In this document: positions 1 to 8,461 of the stretch, in pieces | How the letters are laid out: the number at the start of each line of letters is the position of its first letter | Numbering within the stretch: the stretch's first letter is position 1 | Assembly: GCA_023260315.1 (NCBI GenBank) | Contig: JALQVQ010000065.1 | Location: 1 to 18,260 of the forward strand | Origin: Burkholderiaceae bacterium | GTDB lineage: Bacteria > Pseudomonadota > Gammaproteobacteria > Burkholderiales > Burkholderiaceae_C | Length of the DNA stretch: 18,260 nt | Direction of reading: 5' to 3' | The notes under the pieces: generated by a model | Databases searched by the model: none | Seen by the model: only the letters and a program-made list of their open reading frames with translations | What the model was told of the DNA's origin: nothing | Position numbers and translations under genes: made by a program

Positions 1-110
1 TGCCATGTGGGTCGTGTGAGGGCAGTGGAAGGCGCTATTGTCATACACTGTGTCCCCTGACTCCCGATATTGCATGTTTCCGTCGGGATTTACGCCTTTA
101 AGTAAAAACC

Positions 111-665
111 ATGTCCTTAACGATAAACGAATGGCAACGCGTCAACCTTCACCGGTGGGCGGAGCGCGGTGTCGATGGGTTCAGCGCATCCCAGTCGTTG
201 CCCTTGGCGATTTTTTCTCGACTGCTGGCAGATGTCCCTGATGCTGAGTCGCTGGTGGCGGATGCCTCGGTGGTGGTCGATGTACGGGCATTTTTTGCGC
301 CAGCCAGTCCGGGGGCGTCGCGTGGGCCATTGTGGTTGTCCATAAAAGCAGAGACCGCTGTGCCGCTGACATGCCAACGTTGTCTGAAGCCTGTCGCGGT
401 GCCTTTACTTGCCGATCAAGCGATCCGCTTTGTCGCGACCGAGGCGCAGGCAGCCGAGGAGGATGAGGATGCCGAGGAGGATGTTCTCGCCTTCACACCC
501 GAGTTGGATGTGCTGGCATTGATCGAGGATGAGTTAATCATGTCGGTCCCCATCGTGGCGTTGCATGAGTCGTGTGAGCCCGAGGGCTACACGGAGGGGG
601 AGGCGCCGGTGGCGGACCGGCCCAACCCGTTTGCCGTCCTGGCCCAGCTAAAAAAAGACCGTTAG
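111..665 (+). CDS. yceD: YceD family protein (DUF177), 23S rRNA accumulation protein
   Basis: A 184-residue protein of the YceD/DUF177 family, which in bacteria and plastids is linked to 23S rRNA accumulation or 50S assembly; the biochemical role is not settled. Visible family marks are a C-x-x-C pair (TCQRC, around residues 87-91), a strongly acidic stretch (about residues 115-125, Glu/Asp/Ala-rich), a downstream single Cys in HESCEP, and a C-terminal NPFAVLAQLKK that is typical of the family. The immediate partner downstream is rpmF, the usual yceD-rpmF pairing. The ATG at 111 is the first good start, but no clear Shine-Dalgarno precedes it, so the exact start is less sure than the gene. 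The family call is from recognition of motifs and context. Confidence 0.9.
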   Translation: MSLTINEWQRVNLHRWAERGVDGFSASQSLPLAIFSRLLADVPDAESLVADASVVVDVRAFFAPASPGASRGPLWLSIKAETAVPLTCQRCLKPVAVPLLADQAIRFVATEAQAAEEDEDAEEDVLAFTPELDVLALIEDELIMSVPIVALHESCEPEGYTEGEAPVADRPNPFAVLAQLKKDR

Positions 666-724
666 TGATCGCCTGATGGCTACTTTTGGGTTTGTGCAAC
701 ACCTCACCCTCGTTGAGGGGGGGA

Positions 725-754
725 TTTACCAATTTGACTTTCACAGGCTATAAT
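725..754 (+). promoter_or_regulatory. Candidate sigma-70 promoter for rpmF
   Basis: A perfect -10 hexamer TATAAT lies at 749-754. The best -35 at usable distance is TTTACC (725-730) with an 18-base spacer, matching TTGACA at 4 of 6 positions. A nearer TTGACT (734-739) is only 9 bases from the -10 and cannot serve as its -35. Transcription would begin near 761, about 100 bases before the rpmF start. Inferred from sequence only. Confidence 0.5.
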
Positions 755-861
755 TGACGGTTTCGCGGTTGGTCCAACTGTGCCCCAGCGGGGTCCGGTG
801 TCCGATCAAAACGCCATTTTTCAATCGCTCTGTCTCAGAGCCTCGTTTTCAGGAGCCGATC

Positions 862-1044
862 ATGGCCGTCCAACAGAACAAAAAGTCGCCCTCAAAGCGC
901 GGTATGCACCGCTCACACAACGCGTTGACCGTTCCTGGCATCGCGCTTGAGCCAACCACGGGCGAGGTCCACTTGCGCCACCACATCAGCCCCACTGGCT
1001 TTTACCGTGGTCGCAAGGTGTTGAAGACCAAGTCCGAGTCTTAA
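862..1044 (+). CDS. rpmF: 50S ribosomal protein L32
   Basis: A 60-residue L32, a small basic protein of the large ribosomal subunit. The N-terminus [19 protein letters not shown] and the later [16 protein letters not shown] are nearly diagnostic. It is the zinc-free form: there are no Cys residues for a zinc ribbon, as in the E. coli protein. The ATG at 862 is preceded by AGGAG (851-855) at a good distance. The same frame is open upstream to 754, but those codons lie over the promoter and do not resemble L32, so they are not coding. An intrinsic terminator follows immediately. Confidence 0.97.
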   Translation: MAVQQNKKSPSKRGMHRSHNALTVPGIALEPTTGEVHLRHHISPTGFYRGRKVLKTKSES

Positions 1045-1058
1045 TCCGCTGACACATA

Positions 1059-1094
1059 CAAAGGCCCGTGCAGTGCTGCGCGGGCCTTTGTTTT
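1059..1094 (+). terminator. Intrinsic terminator between rpmF and plsX
   Basis: Left arm 1059-1071 pairs with right arm 1078-1090 (12 Watson-Crick pairs and one G-T) around a 6-base loop, followed by a T run at 1091-1094. The stem core is CAAAGGCCCG / CGGGCCTTTG. It ends only about ten bases before the plsX start codon, so it can cut expression of the fab genes below that of L32. Confidence 0.85.
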
Positions 1095-1104
1095 GTCTGG
1101 TTCT

Positions 1105-2208
1105 ATGACTGATTCTGAATCGGCGCCAAACGGCTCTGATACACATTTAAAAAACCGCCCCATCACCGTTGCGGTGGATTGCATGGGCGGGGACGCTGGC
1201 TTGGCAGCCACTTTGCCGGGCTGCCGAACGTTTCTTGCCGAGCGGCCAGACGCCCGCTTGCTCCTTGTTGGTCTACCCCAAGCGCGAGCCCAATGCGCCG
1301 ATTTGTTGGCTTCGGGCCGCTGTGACTGGTTAGATGCGGCCGATGTCATCGAAATGGATGACTCCATAGAAACAGCGTTGCGGCGTAAAAAAGACGCCAG
1401 CATGCGTGTGGCGATCAATGCCGTCAAATCAGGCTTGGCGGATGTGGCTGTCTCTTCAGGCAACACAGGCGCCTTGATGGCTGTGGCCCGCTATGTTCTC
1501 AAAACCATGGACGGCATTGACCGTCCAGCCATTGCCACCCAACTGCCCAACGCACGGGGACAGGCCACAACGGTCTTGGACTTGGGCGCCAACGTTGACT
1601 GTACGGCCGAACACCTGTTTCAGTTTGCCGTGATGGGGTCTGCGCTGGTGGCTGCAACGTCCCCAAATGGGAACCCGTCTGTTGGTCTTCTGAATGTGGG
1701 CGAAGAGGCCATCAAAGGCAGTGAGACCATCAAGGAGACTGCGGTCTTGTTGCGCGCGGCAGCCGCGGCTGGGTACGTTAATTTTTACGGCAACGTTGAA
1801 GGTAACGATATTTTCAAGGGTACCGTCGATATCGTGGTGTGTGATGGTTTCGTGGGTAATGTGACCTTGAAAGCCAGCGAGGGGTTGGCTGCCATGATCG
1901 CCGGCTTCATTCGCGCGGAGTTCTCTCGCAATATCTTTACAAAAATCAGCGCCATCTTGGCCTATCCCGTTCTAAAAGCATTCAAAAGTCGTGTTGACCA
2001 CAGGCGCTACAACGGCGCCGCCCTGCTGGGACTGCGTGGTTTGGTTTTTAAAAGCCACGGGTCAGCAGATGCCTACGGGTTTGGATGTGCGTTGAACAGG
2101 GCTTATGATGCAGCCCAACACCAATTAATCGAAGGGGTGCGCATCCGGATCGAAACAGCTTTGGCAGGCCAAATGGCGAAGAACGCTGAGGCCGCTGAAA
2201 CCGCCTGA
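1105..2208 (+). CDS. plsX: Phosphate acyltransferase PlsX
   Basis: PlsX converts acyl-ACP to acyl-phosphate, the donor used by PlsY in the first step of membrane phospholipid synthesis; it is a peripheral cytoplasmic enzyme. The 367-residue length fits the family. The N-terminal [11 protein letters not shown] matches the family signature (usually VDAMGGD), and [19 protein letters not shown] and [11 protein letters not shown] are conserved PlsX blocks. An ATG at 1105 is chosen; a TTG at 1093 in the same frame is possible but lies in the T tract of the preceding terminator. Neither has a clear Shine-Dalgarno. fabH follows after a short gap, the standard plsX-fabH-fabD arrangement. The C-terminal ~15 residues are Ala/Glu-rich and probably loose. 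Confidence 0.96.
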   Translation: MTDSESAPNGSDTHLKNRPITVAVDCMGGDAGLAATLPGCRTFLAERPDARLLLVGLPQARAQCADLLASGRCDWLDAADVIEMDDSIETALRRKKDASMRVAINAVKSGLADVAVSSGNTGALMAVARYVLKTMDGIDRPAIATQLPNARGQATTVLDLGANVDCTAEHLFQFAVMGSALVAATSPNGNPSVGLLNVGEEAIKGSETIKETAVLLRAAAAAGYVNFYGNVEGNDIFKGTVDIVVCDGFVGNVTLKASEGLAAMIAGFIRAEFSRNIFTKISAILAYPVLKAFKSRVDHRRYNGAALLGLRGLVFKSHGSADAYGFGCALNRAYDAAQHQLIEGVRIRIETALAGQMAKNAEAAETA

Positions 2209-2237
2209 TTTCGGTGTTGCGCCGCTTTGTCAGAGAC

Positions 2238-3260
2238 ATGACCAGATTTGCACGCGTTGCGGGAACAGGCAGCTACCTCCCTCCGAAAAAAGTCGCTAAC
2301 CAAGATTTGGTGGCCCAACTCACTGCCCGAGGTCTTGAGTCGAGCGACGAGTGGATTGTTGAGCGAACGGGGATTCGGTTCCGCCACTTCGCTGACGACG
2401 GCATGCACGCCAGCGATCTCGCTTTCGAGGCCTCACGGCGCTGTCTGTCCGCTGCAGGAAAAAAAGCGCAGGACGTTGACCTCATCATCGTGGCGACCTC
2501 AACGCCTGACATGGTTTTTCCCTCAACCGCATCCATTCTCCAGCACAAGCTTACGGAAGCAGCCCTCGCCGACGGCGATTCGGTGGGTGCCGCCGGTGGT
2601 GCCGCGTTCGACGTGCAAGCGGTCTGCAGTGGTTTTGTCTACGCCATGAGCGTGGCCAATGCCATGATCCAGACGGGCGCAGCCCAATGCGCGTTGGTCG
2701 TGGGTGCGGAAGTGTTCTCTCGTATTTTGGATTTCAATGACCGCACAACATGTGTCTTGTTTGGCGATGGGGCCGGTGCCGTCCTGTTGGAAGCCACTGC
2801 GCATGATGGCGATGGCCCCGGCGTTTTGGCCACTGACATCCACGCGGACGGCAAACACCGTGCGATCTTGTGCACGCCTGGAACGGTCGCGGGCGGTGCA
2901 GTGGTTGGCAGTCCGCTCCTGACCATGGATGGTCAAGCGGTTTTTAAGTTGGCTGTTGGCTTGCTTGAAAACACCGCGCGGGCCGTGCTCGAGAAAGCGG
3001 GAAAGACGGAGGCAGATGTGGATTGGCTGGTTCCCCATCAAGCCAACATTCGGATCATGACCAGTACCGCTAAAAAGTTGAAACTTCCCATTGAGCGCGT
3101 GATCGTGACCGTTGATCAACACGGCAACACATCCGCAGCGTCAATTCCCTTGGCGTTTGACCACGGCGTTCGCACCGGTCAAATAAAGCCGGGACAAATC
3201 GTTCTGATGGAAGGCGTCGGTGGCGGCTTCACATGGGGCTCCGCTTTGTTGCGCCTGTAA
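2238..3260 (+). CDS. fabH: Beta-ketoacyl-ACP synthase III
   Basis: FabH starts fatty-acid synthesis by condensing acetyl-CoA (or another short acyl-CoA) with malonyl-ACP. The 340-residue protein shows the Cys-His-Asn triad: Cys130 in AVCSGFVYA, His267 in [10 protein letters not shown] and Asn297 in [10 protein letters not shown]. The N-terminal [11 protein letters not shown] and the ending [15 protein letters not shown] are typical. I chose ATG 2238 because it puts [14 protein letters not shown] at the usual place; a GTG at 2214 in frame would add eight residues (MLRRFVRD) and lies 5 bases after plsX. The active-site Cys is preceded by a Gly/Ala-rich insertion (about residues 116-125) compared with the E. 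coli enzyme. Confidence 0.96.
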   Translation: MTRFARVAGTGSYLPPKKVANQDLVAQLTARGLESSDEWIVERTGIRFRHFADDGMHASDLAFEASRRCLSAAGKKAQDVDLIIVATSTPDMVFPSTASILQHKLTEAALADGDSVGAAGGAAFDVQAVCSGFVYAMSVANAMIQTGAAQCALVVGAEVFSRILDFNDRTTCVLFGDGAGAVLLEATAHDGDGPGVLATDIHADGKHRAILCTPGTVAGGAVVGSPLLTMDGQAVFKLAVGLLENTARAVLEKAGKTEADVDWLVPHQANIRIMTSTAKKLKLPIERVIVTVDQHGNTSAASIPLAFDHGVRTGQIKPGQIVLMEGVGGGFTWGSALLRL

Positions 3261-3305
3261 TCGCGGCGCTTCGGTGGTTTTAAATCAGTTGAAGGATCAT
3301 TTCGA

Positions 3306-4259
3306 ATGACAGTTGAGATCATGAGCGCATGCGTTTTTCCCGGCCAAGGCTCGCAGTCTGTTGGCATGTTGAACGCGTGGGGCGATCACCCGGTGGTGAA
3401 AGAGACACTGAAGGAAGCCTCGGATGCGCTGAACGAGGACCTCGCAACGCTGATCGCAGAGGGCCCCGCCGAGCGGCTGGCTTTGACAACCAATACCCAG
3501 CCGGTGATGTTGGTGGCCGGCGTGGCCGCCTATCGCGCCTGGTTGGCGGCGGGGGGGGCGAAGCCAGCATGGTTGGCAGGACACTCATTGGGCGAGTACG
3601 CAGCGCTGGTCGCAGCGGGCAGCCTGACACTGGCGCAGGCGGTGCCACTGGTTCGGTTAAGAGCTGAGGCGATGCAAGCGGCAGTGCCGGTTGGCGTCGG
3701 TGCGATGGCGGCGATTCTGGGCATGCCTGCGGCGCAAGTCGTCGCCCACTGCCGTGCGGTTCAGCGCGAATTCGAACAGGCATCTGGCGAGGTGGTTGAG
3801 GCGGTCAACTTCAACGACCCCAACCAAACGGTGATCGCGGGCAGCAAAGCCGCTGTTGAGCGCGCCATGGTTGTCATCAAGGAGGCGGGTGCGAAACGCG
3901 CGCTGCCATTACCGGTGTCAGCGCCTTTCCACTCAAGTCTGATGAGACCAGCTGCCGAAAAACTGGCCGCGCATTTGGAAACCATGACCCTGTTGACGCC
4001 GCAAATTCCTGTTCTCAATAACATTGACGTTGCCGCCCCTTCGGCAACGGATGCCATCAAGGATGCGCTGGTTCGTCAGGCTTTTGGTCCTGTGCGCTGG
4101 GTCGAGTCCGTGCAGGCGCTCGCAGCCAAAGGCGTTACCAAGGTGGTTGAATGTGGTCCCGGTAAGGTGCTGACGGGCATGTCTAAGCGCATTGAGCCCA
4201 GCATCAACGCCGTGTGTGTTTTCGACCCCGCATCGCTTGAAGAAGCGATGGCGGCGTAA
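3306..4259 (+). CDS. fabD: Malonyl-CoA:ACP transacylase
   Basis: FabD moves the malonyl group from CoA to the ACP phosphopantetheine arm, giving the extender unit for FabH and FabF. The 317-residue length is usual. Visible motifs are FPGQGSQ near the N-terminus, the nucleophile elbow GHSLGEY with Ser94, and the catalytic His209 in APFHSSLM; the C-terminal VVECGPGKVLTGM is also conserved. ATG 3306 is supported by GAAGGA at 3291-3296; ATG 3321 (MSACVFPGQ) is a possible shorter start. An unbroken run of eight G at 3551-3558 lies inside the gene, but the frame is intact across it. Confidence 0.96.
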   Translation: MTVEIMSACVFPGQGSQSVGMLNAWGDHPVVKETLKEASDALNEDLATLIAEGPAERLALTTNTQPVMLVAGVAAYRAWLAAGGAKPAWLAGHSLGEYAALVAAGSLTLAQAVPLVRLRAEAMQAAVPVGVGAMAAILGMPAAQVVAHCRAVQREFEQASGEVVEAVNFNDPNQTVIAGSKAAVERAMVVIKEAGAKRALPLPVSAPFHSSLMRPAAEKLAAHLETMTLLTPQIPVLNNIDVAAPSATDAIKDALVRQAFGPVRWVESVQALAAKGVTKVVECGPGKVLTGMSKRIEPSINAVCVFDPASLEEAMAA

Positions 4260-4291
4260 CGGACCGAAGGGTCCAAAAATTGAATCGATCT

Positions 4292-5071
4292 ATGACGACT
4301 GCTACCCATTCAAACACAGCGACTTCCGCATTGCCCTTAACCGGTCAGGTTGCCCTCGTGACAGGCGCTTCTCGTGGCATCGGTGCCGCCATCGCCTCGC
4401 AGCTCGCATCGCAAGGGGCGACGGTGATTGGCACGGCCACCACAGCCTCGGGGGCCGCTGCGATACAAGCCGCACTGTCGCCATTTGCGGGCTCGACCGG
4501 CGCTGTTCTTGATGTGAACGACGGCACCGCTGTTCTGCAACAGATTGATGCCATCGTGTCAGCGCATGGGCAGCTCACCATATTGGTCAACAATGCGGGG
4601 ATCACGCGTGACACGCTTGCCATGCGAATGAAAGACGACGACTGGGATGCTGTCACGAATACCAATCTGAAGGCGGTTTTCACCGTCAGCCGTGCCGCCA
4701 TCAAGCCCATGATGAAGCAGCGTTTCGGTCGCATCATCAACATTACCTCCGTGGTCGGAGCGATGGGCAATGCCGGGCAAGCCAACTACGCCGCCGCCAA
4801 AGCGGGGGTTGCCGGTATGACGCGCGCGCTGGCTCGTGAATTGGGCAGCCGCAACATCACTGTCAATTGCGTGGCGCCCGGATTTATCGAAACCGATATG
4901 ACGGCCAGTCTCCCAGAGGCCCAGCAGCAGGCTTTGTTGGGTCAAATCCCGCTCGGACACCTGGGTAAGCCTGCCGACATCGCGCATGCGGTTGCCTATT
5001 TAGCCAGTCCGTTTGCAGGCTATGTCACGGGGCAAGAATTGCATGTCAACGGCGGGATGTTGATGCCGTAA
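4292..5071 (+). CDS. fabG: 3-oxoacyl-ACP reductase
   Basis: FabG is the NADPH-dependent short-chain dehydrogenase that reduces 3-ketoacyl-ACP in each elongation round. The cofactor loop TGASRGIG, the NNAG motif and the catalytic set Ser153, Tyr166 and Lys170 (spacing 13 then 4, as in the family) are all present, and the C-terminal VTGQELHVNGGM is typical. From ATG 4292 the protein is 259 residues, with about 12 extra N-terminal Thr/Ala/Ser residues before LTGQVALVTG. A TTG at 4280 in the same frame has a better-placed Shine-Dalgarno-like GAAGGG (4266-4271), so the start is uncertain by four codons. Placement between fabD and acpP supports FabG over other SDR enzymes. Confidence 0.95.
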   Translation: MTTATHSNTATSALPLTGQVALVTGASRGIGAAIASQLASQGATVIGTATTASGAAAIQAALSPFAGSTGAVLDVNDGTAVLQQIDAIVSAHGQLTILVNNAGITRDTLAMRMKDDDWDAVTNTNLKAVFTVSRAAIKPMMKQRFGRIINITSVVGAMGNAGQANYAAAKAGVAGMTRALARELGSRNITVNCVAPGFIETDMTASLPEAQQQALLGQIPLGHLGKPADIAHAVAYLASPFAGYVTGQELHVNGGMLMP

Positions 5072-5094
5072 ACCATTGATTTCTAGTGGTTTAC
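5068..5094. repeat. Perfect 8-bp inverted repeat downstream of fabG
   Basis: GTAAACCA (5068-5075) and TGGTTTAC (5087-5094) are exact reverse complements separated by 11 bases. The left arm contains the fabG stop codon. There is no T run after it, so it is not a standard terminator. It lies upstream of a TATAAA at 5110-5115 and of acpP, so an operator, an RNA-processing hairpin or a weak 3' stabiliser are all possible. Confidence 0.5.
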
Positions 5095-5182
5095 CCGTGA
5101 GTGACCGCTTATAAAAGTCGCCGGTGGCCGATAACGGGCGGAAAGCCCTGTTTTGGTCGCTAAAATGTGAGCCTGTTTGTAA

Positions 5183-5440
<258 letters not shown>

Positions 5441-5446
5441 GGTCGA

Positions 5447-6691
5447 ATGAGTCGTCGCCGCGTTGTCGTCACCGGCTTGGGCTGTGTCAGCCCGGTCGGT
5501 AATACCGTCCAGTCGTCATGGGACAGTTTGTTAGCAGGCCGGTCAGGCATTGCGCGAATCGAGGCTTTTGATCCCTCGGCGTTCGCTTGTCAGATCGCGG
5601 GTGAAGTCAAAAACTTTGACTTGGAGCCGTACATCAGCGCCAAGGAGGCGCGGTCGATGGATCGCTTCATCCACTTGGGTATTGCAGCCGCACAACAAGC
5701 GGTTGAGGATGCTGGCTTGCCCAATAAAGACGACTTGGATGACGAATTCGCGACGCGAATCGGCGTCATCATTGGGTCAGGTATCGGTGGCTTGCCACTG
5801 ATCGAAGAAACCCATGGTGAATTGACCAACCGCGGACCCCGGCGAATTTCGCCCTTCTTCGTTCCTGCGTCAATCATCAACATGATCTCCGGTCATGTGT
5901 CGATGCGTCATGGCTTCAAGGGCCCAAACATTGCGGTCGTCACCGCGTGTACCACGGGCTTGCACAGCATTGGCGAGGCCGCACGGAAAATTGAGTATGG
6001 CGATGCCGATGTCATTGTGGCCGGTGGCGCTGAGTCAACCGTATCGCCATTGGGCATTGGCGGTTTTGCAGCGATGCGCGCCTTGTCGACCCGTAACGAC
6101 GACCCGACAGCCGCTTCGCGGCCTTGGGATCAAAACCGTGATGGTTTTGTGCTCGGTGAAGGTGCGGGTGTGATGGTGCTTGAAGAATACGAGCATGCGA
6201 AAGCCCGGGGGGCCAAAATTTATTGTGAACTCGCCGGGTACGGTATGAGTGCGGACGCCGGTCACATGACTGCGCCCAACATGGATGGCCCCCGTCGCGC
6301 CATGCTCAGTGCGATGAAGAACGCGGGCGTCAACGCCTCGGACGTGCAGTATGCCAACGCTCACGGGACATCAACGCCGTTGGGTGATGTCAATGAGACC
6401 AACGCGTTCAAGGCGGCTTTCGGCGATCATGCCAAGCAGCTCGTTGTCAACTCGACCAAATCCATGACGGGGCACCTACTCGGCGGTGCCGGCGGTATCG
6501 AGAGTGTGTTCACGGTTCTCGCCGTTCATCACCAAAAGAGCCCACCCACTATCAATTTGGATACACCCGACCCCGAGTGCGATCTCGATTACTGTGCCAA
6601 CACCGCAAGAGACATGCGGATCGACGTTGCGATTAAAAATAACTTTGGCTTCGGTGGTACCAACGGCTCACTGGTGTTCAAGCGCCTGTAA
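5447..6691 (+). CDS. fabF: Beta-ketoacyl-ACP synthase II
   Basis: FabF catalyses the elongating condensation of acyl-ACP with malonyl-ACP. The 414-residue length and opening [18 protein letters not shown] are typical of KAS II. The Cys-His-His set is complete: Cys168 in [10 protein letters not shown], His306 in [11 protein letters not shown] and His343 in [12 protein letters not shown]. The C-terminal [14 protein letters not shown] is also conserved. The start lies 6 bases after the acpP stop, with GAGG (5439-5442) overlapping that stop. The adjacent acpP and the N-terminal signature favour FabF over FabB. A strong terminator follows. Confidence 0.97.
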   Translation: MSRRRVVVTGLGCVSPVGNTVQSSWDSLLAGRSGIARIEAFDPSAFACQIAGEVKNFDLEPYISAKEARSMDRFIHLGIAAAQQAVEDAGLPNKDDLDDEFATRIGVIIGSGIGGLPLIEETHGELTNRGPRRISPFFVPASIINMISGHVSMRHGFKGPNIAVVTACTTGLHSIGEAARKIEYGDADVIVAGGAESTVSPLGIGGFAAMRALSTRNDDPTAASRPWDQNRDGFVLGEGAGVMVLEEYEHAKARGAKIYCELAGYGMSADAGHMTAPNMDGPRRAMLSAMKNAGVNASDVQYANAHGTSTPLGDVNETNAFKAAFGDHAKQLVVNSTKSMTGHLLGGAGGIESVFTVLAVHHQKSPPTINLDTPDPECDLDYCANTARDMRIDVAIKNNFGFGGTNGSLVFKRL

Positions 6692-6736
6692 AGACTGCCG
6701 GTCTGAGCCAACGCAATCCACTGCCCAGAAATAGCG

Positions 6737-6769
6737 CCCCAGAGGTCACGTACCCGTCTGGGGTTTTTT
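6737..6769 (+). terminator. Intrinsic terminator after fabF
   Basis: CCCCAGA (6737-6743) pairs with TCTGGGG (6757-6763), and a run of six T follows (6764-6769). A small inner pairing (GGT/ACC) can shorten the 13-base loop. It separates the fatty-acid genes from the sigma-factor module. Confidence 0.9.
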
Positions 6770-6795
6770 CTTTCTATGGTGTTGTTACTGCCCTC

Positions 6796-7224
6796 ATGTG
6801 GTCGTCCGGTTTGGGGATTGGCAGTTGGATCTTCCTGCTCAGCGATATCAGTGAAAGCCATGTCTACTGGTTTGCGCTGCTCCTCATGTGGGGCTTTGCC
6901 GGCCTCATGATTTTCCGTCGAGGTGACGTTTTTCAAGAGGGGGTGTTGACCTGGTGTCCGCATCCCGACGGCCATTGGCGTTGGCGGGGTACTTCCGACT
7001 CGATTAATATCAACGCAGCGAAGCGCGTTGTGGTGGTTCGCTGTGTTTGGCGTTCCAATACCCGCATGTTGCTCTCCCTTCATCGTCACCCCTCCGTCTG
7101 GCGCTTTGCATGGCGATCGCCGCAATGGCTATGGCTGAGGTCGGATACGCGCCCAGCGCAATGGCGAGCGATGTGCCGTGCCGTGCATACCCACGCCGTA
7201 ATGGCACCGGTGGACCAAGCGTGA
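6796..7224 (+). CDS. Small Trp-rich membrane protein, probably YgfX-like
   Basis: A 142-residue protein I can place only loosely. The N-terminal half has one or two hydrophobic segments (about residues 5-20 and 22-42, including VYWFALLLMWGFAGLMIF). The rest is rich in Trp and Arg and ends with WLWLRSDTRPAQWRAMCRAV, resembling the C-terminal pattern of YgfX/CptA-type proteins and of small hypothetical proteins often found between fabF and rpoE in Burkholderiales. Its stop TGA at 7222-7224 overlaps the GTG start of rpoE, indicating translational coupling. The GTG/ATG frame of rpoE is also open through much of this region, but that reading gives no recognisable sigma-factor sequence. Function unknown; the family call is tentative. 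Confidence 0.6.
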   Translation: MWSSGLGIGSWIFLLSDISESHVYWFALLLMWGFAGLMIFRRGDVFQEGVLTWCPHPDGHWRWRGTSDSININAAKRVVVVRCVWRSNTRMLLSLHRHPSVWRFAWRSPQWLWLRSDTRPAQWRAMCRAVHTHAVMAPVDQA

Positions 7225-7883
7225 CAGACGACATCACCAACAGCGAGCAGCCCGCGCCCCGTGTTGACCCTGATCACGCCGTCGTTGTGCGTGCAGTCGC
7301 CGGGGATATCCGTGCGTTTGAGTTGCTGGTGCGGAAATATCAGCCTCGCGTATTGCGCCTGATTGGCCGATGGGTAAGAGACGCCGCCCGATGCGAGGAT
7401 GTGGCACAGGATGTATTTTTGAGTGCCTACCGCGCGCTCCCCAATTTTCGTGGTGATGCACAGTTCTATACGTGGTTGTATCGAATTGCCGCAAACGCTG
7501 CGAAAAAGGCGGCGATGCGCCAGTCTCGCGATCCAGTTCGCTACCTGTCGGACTTACAACCGGATCACGTCGACGGTGAAATTTCGGAGGATCGGTGGGA
7601 ACCATCGCACCATGACCCCTCTCAAACACACGAAGGGGGCCCTGAAGCTGAGGTCGCTTCCCGCGAAATTGCGGCGGCGGTCAACGAGGCTGTTGATGCG
7701 TTGCCACCAGAATTGGCTGAGGCCATTACGCTGCGAGAAATTGAAGGTATGAGTTACGAAGACATTGCAATGGCGATGGATTGTCCAATTGGCACGGTTC
7801 GCTCTCGCATCTTTAGGGCGCGCGAAGCGATATCAAAACGGATCAAACCCATGTTGAACCGACAAGGTGGTAAGCGATGGTAG
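7221..7883 (+). CDS. rpoE: RNA polymerase sigma-E factor (RpoE/AlgU type)
   Basis: An extracytoplasmic-function sigma factor that directs RNA polymerase to envelope-stress promoters. Region 2 is clear (FELLVRKYQPRV through EDVAQDVFLSAYRALPNFRG and FYTWLYRIAANAAKK), as is region 4 (ALPPELAEAITLREIEGMSYEDIA, then the helix-turn-helix CPIGTVRSRIFRAREAI). With GTG 7221 it is 220 residues, about 30 longer than the E. coli protein, the extra length lying in the acidic linker between regions 2 and 4. GTG 7221 is chosen because it overlaps the previous stop as GTGA, follows GGTGGA at a good distance, and begins a typical N-terminus; the frame is open further upstream to 7047, but that part is not sigma-like. 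rseA overlaps its 3' end. Confidence 0.95.
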   Translation: MTDDITNSEQPAPRVDPDHAVVVRAVAGDIRAFELLVRKYQPRVLRLIGRWVRDAARCEDVAQDVFLSAYRALPNFRGDAQFYTWLYRIAANAAKKAAMRQSRDPVRYLSDLQPDHVDGEISEDRWEPSHHDPSQTHEGGPEAEVASREIAAAVNEAVDALPPELAEAITLREIEGMSYEDIAMAMDCPIGTVRSRIFRAREAISKRIKPMLNRQGGKRW

Positions 7884-8461
7884 TCCCCTTAAAGCCGAAT
7901 CATGAGGAAGCGTTGTCTGCTTGGTTAGACGACGCCCCGATCGCCGATAAAGATGCCGCTGATTGGGCACGACATGCATTGGATAGTGATGCCAGTGGCC
8001 GTACGCTGAGTACCTATGTGGCGATTGGCAATGCCATGCGACAACCCCAAGGGGGTTCGCTGGGATCGCCTGCCGAGGTGGATCGTTTTTGGGCGCAGTT
8101 GGCGCACGGTCTCGAGGCGCCACCCCATGCGTTGCCGTCCGTCTCCCTGCCGCCTGAGCCTCCCAAGGTTGCTGCCAATGACAGCTCGTTCAAATGGCGT
8201 GCTTTCGGCAGCGTTGCCGTCATGGCGGTGGGACTCTCCGTTTGGCTTGTCATCGGGTCGCCACCGGCGGATTTGACGCACCAGACCGTCGCACTGCAGA
8301 CACCCGATTTTGTGCCCGTTGTGACGGCGAATGCATCGGTCGTACGCGACCCCGACCTGGATGCTTTTTTGGCCGCGCACCGCCAACGTGGCAGTGCCTC
8401 GGCCTTGCAAGGGCCCGTCGGTTTCATCCGAAACGTCGCGTGGCAAGCGGGATCACCCTGA
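7877..8461 (+). CDS. rseA: Anti-sigma-E factor RseA (MucA-like)
   Basis: A single-pass inner-membrane protein that holds RpoE inactive until cleaved by site-1 and site-2 proteases during envelope stress. The cytoplasmic N-terminus contains LSAWLDDA, typical of the sigma-binding domain. One transmembrane helix lies at about residues 109-127 (AFGSVAVMAVGLSVWLVIG), and the periplasmic tail has DPDLDAFLAAHRQ, matching the conserved C-terminal segment of RseA/MucA proteins. It is 194 residues. ATG 7877 overlaps the rpoE stop by 7 bases and follows AGGTGG, so the two are coupled; coupling helps keep sigma and anti-sigma in balance. Overall identity is low in this family, so the call rests on topology, motifs and position. 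Confidence 0.9.
   Translation: MVVPLKPNHEEALSAWLDDAPIADKDAADWARHALDSDASGRTLSTYVAIGNAMRQPQGGSLGSPAEVDRFWAQLAHGLEAPPHALPSVSLPPEPPKVAANDSSFKWRAFGSVAVMAVGLSVWLVIGSPPADLTHQTVALQTPDFVPVVTANASVVRDPDLDAFLAAHRQRGSASALQGPVGFIRNVAWQAGSP

Noticed and set aside
1..110. Start of a divergent - strand gene (maf is common at this place in related genomes)
   Set aside because: Only a CAT at 4-6 (ATG on the - strand) followed by one codon lies in the window, which is far too little to identify a gene. I also see no convincing promoter for yceD in this stretch.
703..723. Hairpin CCCTC-GTT-GAGGG followed by G run after yceD
   Set aside because: Only five base pairs and followed by G bases instead of a T run, so not a credible intrinsic terminator.
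3551..3558. Run of eight G in fabD as a possible phase-variation or frameshift site
   Set aside because: The frame is intact on both sides, all catalytic motifs are in one frame, and a housekeeping gene is an unlikely target for phase variation.
5137..5155. GGGC-GGAAA-GCCC followed by TGTTTT as a terminator before acpP
   Set aside because: The stem is only four base pairs with an interrupted T run; possible but not supportable.
6827..6856. Possible sigma-E promoter for rpoE (GGATCTT, 17 bases, GTGAAA)
   Set aside because: Each box has one mismatch, including loss of the key AAC in the -35, and it lies inside the YgfX-like gene about 365 bases from rpoE. Too weak to claim autoregulation.
7047..7220. 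Upstream extension of the rpoE frame to an ATG at 7047
   Set aside because: The added residues do not resemble a sigma factor and overlap the YgfX-like gene; GTG 7221 has a ribosome site, a GTGA overlap with the previous stop and the right N-terminus.
8194..8460. Upstream extension of the rseB frame inside rseA
   Set aside because: It would bury the signal peptide that begins at 8461 and duplicates rseA coding sequence in another frame.
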